DNA from: Solimonas sp040391865
GTDB lineage: Bacteria > Pseudomonadota > Gammaproteobacteria > Nevskiales > Nevskiaceae
Reading direction: 5' to 3'
Assembly (NCBI GenBank): GCA_040391865.1
Contig: JBEBWZ010000154.1
Location: forward strand, 1 to 7,639
Length of the DNA stretch: 7,639 bases
The notes below the pieces were generated by a model. The model saw only the letters and a program-made list of their open reading frames with translations. It was not told where the DNA came from and did no database searches. A program made the position numbers and the translations under genes. Below, in pieces: positions 5,009 through 7,639 of the stretch (its first letter is position 1; the number at the start of each line of letters is the position of its first letter).

Positions 5009-5890
5009 ATGCTGCGCAAAGGGCTGTGGTGCCTGTTGCTCGCGCTGCCGTGGCCGGTGCTGGCGGCGGATTCGCCCTTCCTCTGGTCGCTGCGGGTTGG
5101 CGGGGTGACGCATTACCTGCAGGGCTCGGTGCATCTGTTGCCGGAGGCGGCGCATCCGTTGCCGGCACCGCTGGAAGCGGCGTACACGGCGGCCGAGGCG
5201 CTGGTGTTCGAATCCGATCTCGATGCCTTGTCGGCGCCCGCACTGCAGTCGCAGATGCGGCAGGCGGCGCTGGCCGGCACCGGCGGGCTCGCCGCGGAGT
5301 TGCCGCCGGCGCTCTATGCGCGGGTTCGTGCCCGGGCGCAGGCCGAGCGGCTGCCGGTCGATCTGTGCGATCCGTTCAAGGCCTGGTTCTGCGCGCTGAC
5401 GCTGGAGGTCGGCAGCTATCAGGAGGCCGGCTTCAGCGCCGAGCTGGGACTGGACCCGTACTACCACCGTCGCGCCAAGGCGGACGGCAAGACGATTGCG
5501 TGGCTGGAGCCGACCGCGCAGCACCTGGCGCTGTTCTCGGAGCTGACGCCGGCACTGGCGCAGCAGCTGCTGCAACAGGTGCTCGATGGCATGGCCGATG
5601 AGCAGCAGTTGCCGGCGGCGATGTATGCGGCCTGGCGCGACAACGACCGCGCCAGCATCGAACGCCTGCTGCAAGAGATGCAGCGTGACTATCCGCAGAT
5701 CTACCGCCGCGTGGTCGCGGACCGCAACCACGCCTGGGTGCCGCAGTTGCTGGCGCGATTCCGCAGCGGTCATCCGCAGCTGGTGGTCGTGGGCGCCGCG
5801 CACCTGATCGGACCCGATGGTTTGCTCACGCTGTTGCGCGCGCAGGGGTTGACGCCGCAACCGGTGCCGCTCAGTCCGGCGGCAGAATGA
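5009..5890 (+). CDS. Exported GumN/TraB-family protein
   Basis: This 293-residue protein belongs to the TraB/GumN (PF01963-type) family, related to TIKI metalloproteases. A signal peptide (residues 1-19, Leu-rich core, cleavage after VLA) directs it to the periplasm. The two family GxxH motifs are present: Gly39-Ser-Val-His42 near the N-terminus and Gly262-Ala-Ala-His265 near the C-terminus. Glu68 lies in the LVFESDLD strand and Arg239-Asn240 in the RNHAW helix, which are typical positions of the putative metal site. TIKI proteins cleave Wnt peptides in animals. Bacterial members, including GumN of Xanthomonas, have no settled function, so a periplasmic metal-dependent hydrolase is only a family-based inference. 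The ATG at 5009-5011 is preceded by GGGAC with about 5-8 base spacing. It is the third gene of the ttcA operon. Its last 20 bp overlap the end of the convergent GST gene. Confidence 0.9.
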   Translation: MLRKGLWCLLLALPWPVLAADSPFLWSLRVGGVTHYLQGSVHLLPEAAHPLPAPLEAAYTAAEALVFESDLDALSAPALQSQMRQAALAGTGGLAAELPPALYARVRARAQAERLPVDLCDPFKAWFCALTLEVGSYQEAGFSAELGLDPYYHRRAKADGKTIAWLEPTAQHLALFSELTPALAQQLLQQVLDGMADEQQLPAAMYAAWRDNDRASIERLLQEMQRDYPQIYRRVVADRNHAWVPQLLARFRSGHPQLVVVGAAHLIGPDGLLTLLRAQGLTPQPVPLSPAAE

Positions 5891-6755
5891 ACGACTTGAT
5901 GCGGTGCTTGACGCTGACGGGCGCGCGCTCGGGCTTGGCCTGAGCACTGGCGTCGGGCGCGGCCGCCGGTACTGCCGTGTTGCGAATGTCAGGCGCAGCC
6001 GCCGATGCGGGTGCGGGGGCGGGGATTTCAGCGGCAGGTTTCGGCGGCGCGGCCGCTTCGGCCAAGGGCGCGGCGCTGGTTGCCGGTGCCGTCGGCGCAA
6101 CGGCCTTTGCGGGCGGCGCCATCAGCTCAGGCTCCAGCGTCGCCGCTTCCATCCAGGCTTGCACCGCCGGGTGCAGCACGATGCTGTCGACGTAATCGCG
6201 CTCCGGGCCGTCCAGCTCGATGTCGTACAGGAAGAAGCGCAGCGCCACCGGCGCATACATCGCATCGGCAATGCCGAAGTGTCCGAACAGCCAGGGACCG
6301 GCGGCGCCGAAGCGGCTGCGCGCTTCACGCCACAGGCTGCGGATGCGGGCGATGTCGGCGCGGGCGCCTTCGCCGATCTGGACCCGCTCCGGGTGACGGT
6401 TGGATTCGAACGGCAGTTCGCGTCGCAGTTCGGCAAAGCCGGCGTGCATTTCCGCTGCGATCGCACGCGCATAGGCGCGGGCGGCGGGGTCCAGCGGCCA
6501 GGCGGCCGGCAGGGCGAAGGTTTCGGCGGCGTATTCGCAGATCGCCAGCGATTCCCAGATGCGGCGTTCGTCGTGGCGCAGCAGTGGCACACGCCCGCTG
6601 GGCGAATGTTCGGCGATGCGGCTGCGGGTGTCCGCCTGACGCAGCGCGATCACCACTTCCTCGAACGGCACCTGATGGTGCTTCAGCAGCAGCCACGGGC
6701 GCAGCGACCACGAGGACAAGGTCTTGCTGCCGATGTACAAGGTCAGCGCGCTCAT
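5871..6755 (-). CDS. Glutathione S-transferase family protein with a long Ala/Pro-rich C-terminal tail
   Basis: This is a 294-residue protein whose first about 212 residues are a normal GST: a thioredoxin-fold N-terminal domain and a helical C-terminal domain (about 88-205). Key sites are SSWSLRP (14-20, candidate catalytic Ser), the cis-Pro57 in GRVPLL, and Glu68-Ser69, which normally bind the glutathione gamma-glutamyl group. The helical domain includes LFGHFGIADAMYAPV. GSTs of this type conjugate or reduce substrates with glutathione in the cytoplasm; the substrate is unknown. After EPELM comes an 82-residue extension (213-294) of mostly Ala and Pro that ends in a basic-hydrophobic segment, VKHRIKSFILPPD. 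This tail is not part of the standard fold. I chose the ATG at 6753-6755 because an AGG lies seven bases upstream; a second in-frame ATG sits two codons earlier. It is convergent with the GumN gene (20 bp overlap) and divergent from tamA. Confidence 0.9.
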   Translation of the reverse strand: MSALTLYIGSKTLSSWSLRPWLLLKHHQVPFEEVVIALRQADTRSRIAEHSPSGRVPLLRHDERRIWESLAICEYAAETFALPAAWPLDPAARAYARAIAAEMHAGFAELRRELPFESNRHPERVQIGEGARADIARIRSLWREARSRFGAAGPWLFGHFGIADAMYAPVALRFFLYDIELDGPERDYVDSIVLHPAVQAWMEAATLEPELMAPPAKAVAPTAPATSAAPLAEAAAPPKPAAEIPAPAPASAAAPDIRNTAVPAAAPDASAQAKPERAPVSVKHRIKSFILPPD

Positions 6756-6762
6756 AGGCATA

Positions 6763-6766
6763 CCTG
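6763..6766 (-). promoter_or_regulatory. Ribosome-binding site that selects the GST start
   Basis: The minus strand reads CAGG here. The AGG is seven bases from the ATG at 6753-6755 but only one base from the alternative ATG at 6759-6761, so it favours the shorter product beginning Met-Ser-Ala-Leu. Confidence 0.45.
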
Positions 6767-6834
6767 TTTTGTTGGGGGGATGCGGCCAGGTGAGCGGATG
6801 ATACCCGGACCTCCCTGAGCACGATATCGGCCGT

Positions 6835-6876
6835 TGCGATGCGCGGCACGGTGCCCAGGAGAAATAACCCATCGCA
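6835..6876. repeat. Nested inverted repeats between the GST gene and tamA
   Basis: TGCGATG (6835-6841) and CATCGCA (6870-6876) form 7-bp arms around a perfect 11-bp palindrome, GGCACGGTGCC (6845-6855). An AGGAG purine block (6857-6861) also lies inside but has no start codon at a suitable distance. The layout suits an operator or leader structure controlling tamA and/or the divergent GST gene. I found no convincing -35/-10 pair in the 190 bp intergenic region. Confidence 0.35.
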
Positions 6877-6945
6877 CTTGTCGCGCCGTAACCGGCACAA
6901 TGGGTGTCCGTGCCCCCGCATCGCGCTGTCCGTCAATCCGCTCCC

Positions 6946-7639
6946 ATGCATTTTGTATCGATGACCCGTACCGCAGCGCTGTGGTTGACACTCTGCGTCG
7001 CGGTGCCTGTCCAGGCGGCCATCGATGTGGAGGTCGAAGGCTTGTCCGGCGAACTGCTCGACAACGTCGAGCTGCGGCTGGCGATCGCGCAGGCGGACTC
7101 GCGCAAGGATCTCGATCAGAGCATGGTGGCGGCATTGCATCAGCAGGCGCCGGACGAGATCCGTACCGCGCTGCAGCCCTTCGGGTACTACCGCCCGGAG
7201 ATCGACGCCCGCCTCGAGGGCGAGGCTCCGAACTGGCGCGCGCGCTACCAGGTGCAGCCGGGGCCGCGTACCCACATCCGCGTGGTCGATTTCCACATCG
7301 ACGGCGCCGGTCACGATGACTTCGAGCGCGAACGCCGGCGGATTTCACGACGCCTGCTGTCGGGCATTCCGCTGCTGCACAGCGACTATGAGAACTTCAA
7401 GTCGCTGCTGGCGACGGCGGCGTATTCGCGCGGTTATCTCGATGCGCGCTATACCCGTTCGGAACTGCGGATCTTTCCGGAAGACAATGCCGCCGACGTG
7501 CATCTGACCTACGACACCGGGCCGCAGTATTTCTTCGGGCCGGTGACCGTCGATCAGGGCGGGGCGGAGCAGCCGCTGGAGCCGGAGTTTGTCGCGCGTT
7601 ACGTCAGCAGCATCAGGCAGGGCGAGGTCTTCGAGCCGT
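6946..7639 (+). CDS. tamA: TamA, outer-membrane component of the TamAB module, N-terminal part
   Basis: The visible 231 residues are the N-terminus of a TamA/Omp85-type protein, cut by the window end. A signal peptide (about residues 1-24, ending PVQA) is followed by POTRA domains: the first from about residue 26 to 113 with the typical ALQPFGYYRPEI and PGPRTHIRVV segments. The second, about 114-195, has FKSLLATAAYSRGYLDARY and DTGPQYFFGPV, and a third begins near 196. The C-terminal beta-barrel lies outside the window. TamA works with inner-membrane-anchored TamB in outer-membrane biogenesis (autotransporter assembly, lipid transport). The start could be ATG 6946 or ATG 6961; neither has a visible ribosome-binding site, and the shorter form also has a good signal peptide with Arg at position 3. 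It is divergent from the GST gene. tamB would be expected downstream. Confident in family; exact start uncertain. Confidence 0.9.
   Translation, partial: MHFVSMTRTAALWLTLCVAVPVQAAIDVEVEGLSGELLDNVELRLAIAQADSRKDLDQSMVAALHQQAPDEIRTALQPFGYYRPEIDARLEGEAPNWRARYQVQPGPRTHIRVVDFHIDGAGHDDFERERRRISRRLLSGIPLLHSDYENFKSLLATAAYSRGYLDARYTRSELRIFPEDNAADVHLTYDTGPQYFFGPVTVDQGGAEQPLEPEFVARYVSSIRQGEVFEP

Noticed and set aside
4038..6100. Long minus-strand open frames opposite the HCCA-isomerase-like and GumN genes (4038-5243 and 4880-6100)
   Set aside because: Arg/Pro/His/Gln-rich low-complexity translations without motifs, typical of antisense frames in high-GC DNA.
6005..7314. Overlapping plus and minus open frames across the GST gene and the tamA start (for example 6005-6757 plus and 6325-7314 minus)
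   Set aside because: They are shadows of the GST and tamA reading frames, which show clear family motifs.
1..7639. CRISPR array, tRNA or rRNA gene, insertion sequence
   Set aside because: No regularly spaced repeats, no cloverleaf or rRNA-like sequence, and no transposase or terminal inverted repeats were seen on either strand.

Overview
The window reads as chromosome from a GC-rich gammaproteobacterium. The right half carries tamA, ttcA and a GumN/TraB-type protein in strongly G/C-ending codons. A Xanthomonadales- or Nevskiales-like host is my best guess, inferred from gene content and base composition only; no rRNA or other taxonomic marker is present.

Layout, left part (1-3031, all genes on the minus strand). 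The window opens with the N-terminus of an exported protein (1-139), followed by a gene-free stretch. Then come a GFA/CENP-V-type zinc protein (483-863), a small two-helix membrane protein (1152-1535), a HEPN-domain protein with two zinc ribbons (1586-2413) and a single-pass membrane protein with a beta-rich domain (2429-3031). The last two are 15 bp apart and look co-transcribed; the two-helix protein follows 50 bp downstream. This block is clearly AT-richer than the rest (20 G/C in the 60 bases 2221-2280, against 38 in 3601-3660). It also has long non-coding gaps and GTG starts, as expected of an accessory insertion. No integrase, transposase or flanking repeat is visible.

Right part (3445-7639). 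A tight plus-strand operon encodes TtcA (tRNA 2-thiocytidine synthetase), an HCCA-isomerase/DsbA-like protein and an exported GumN/TraB-family protein, with gaps of 8 and 17 bp. It runs tail-to-tail, with a 20 bp overlap, into a minus-strand glutathione S-transferase that has an unusual 82-residue Ala/Pro-rich tail. Divergent from the GST, and cut by the window end, is tamA, the outer-membrane Omp85-type component of the TamAB translocation module.

Functional picture. The right side is conserved housekeeping: tRNA thiolation, thioredoxin-fold redox or glutathione proteins, and envelope biogenesis. The left side is accessory. Its most interesting part is the HEPN/zinc-ribbon protein with an intact RX4H motif beside a membrane-anchored partner, which could be an uncharacterised RNase-based stress or defence module. 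That role is inference from motif and context, not shown by the sequence.
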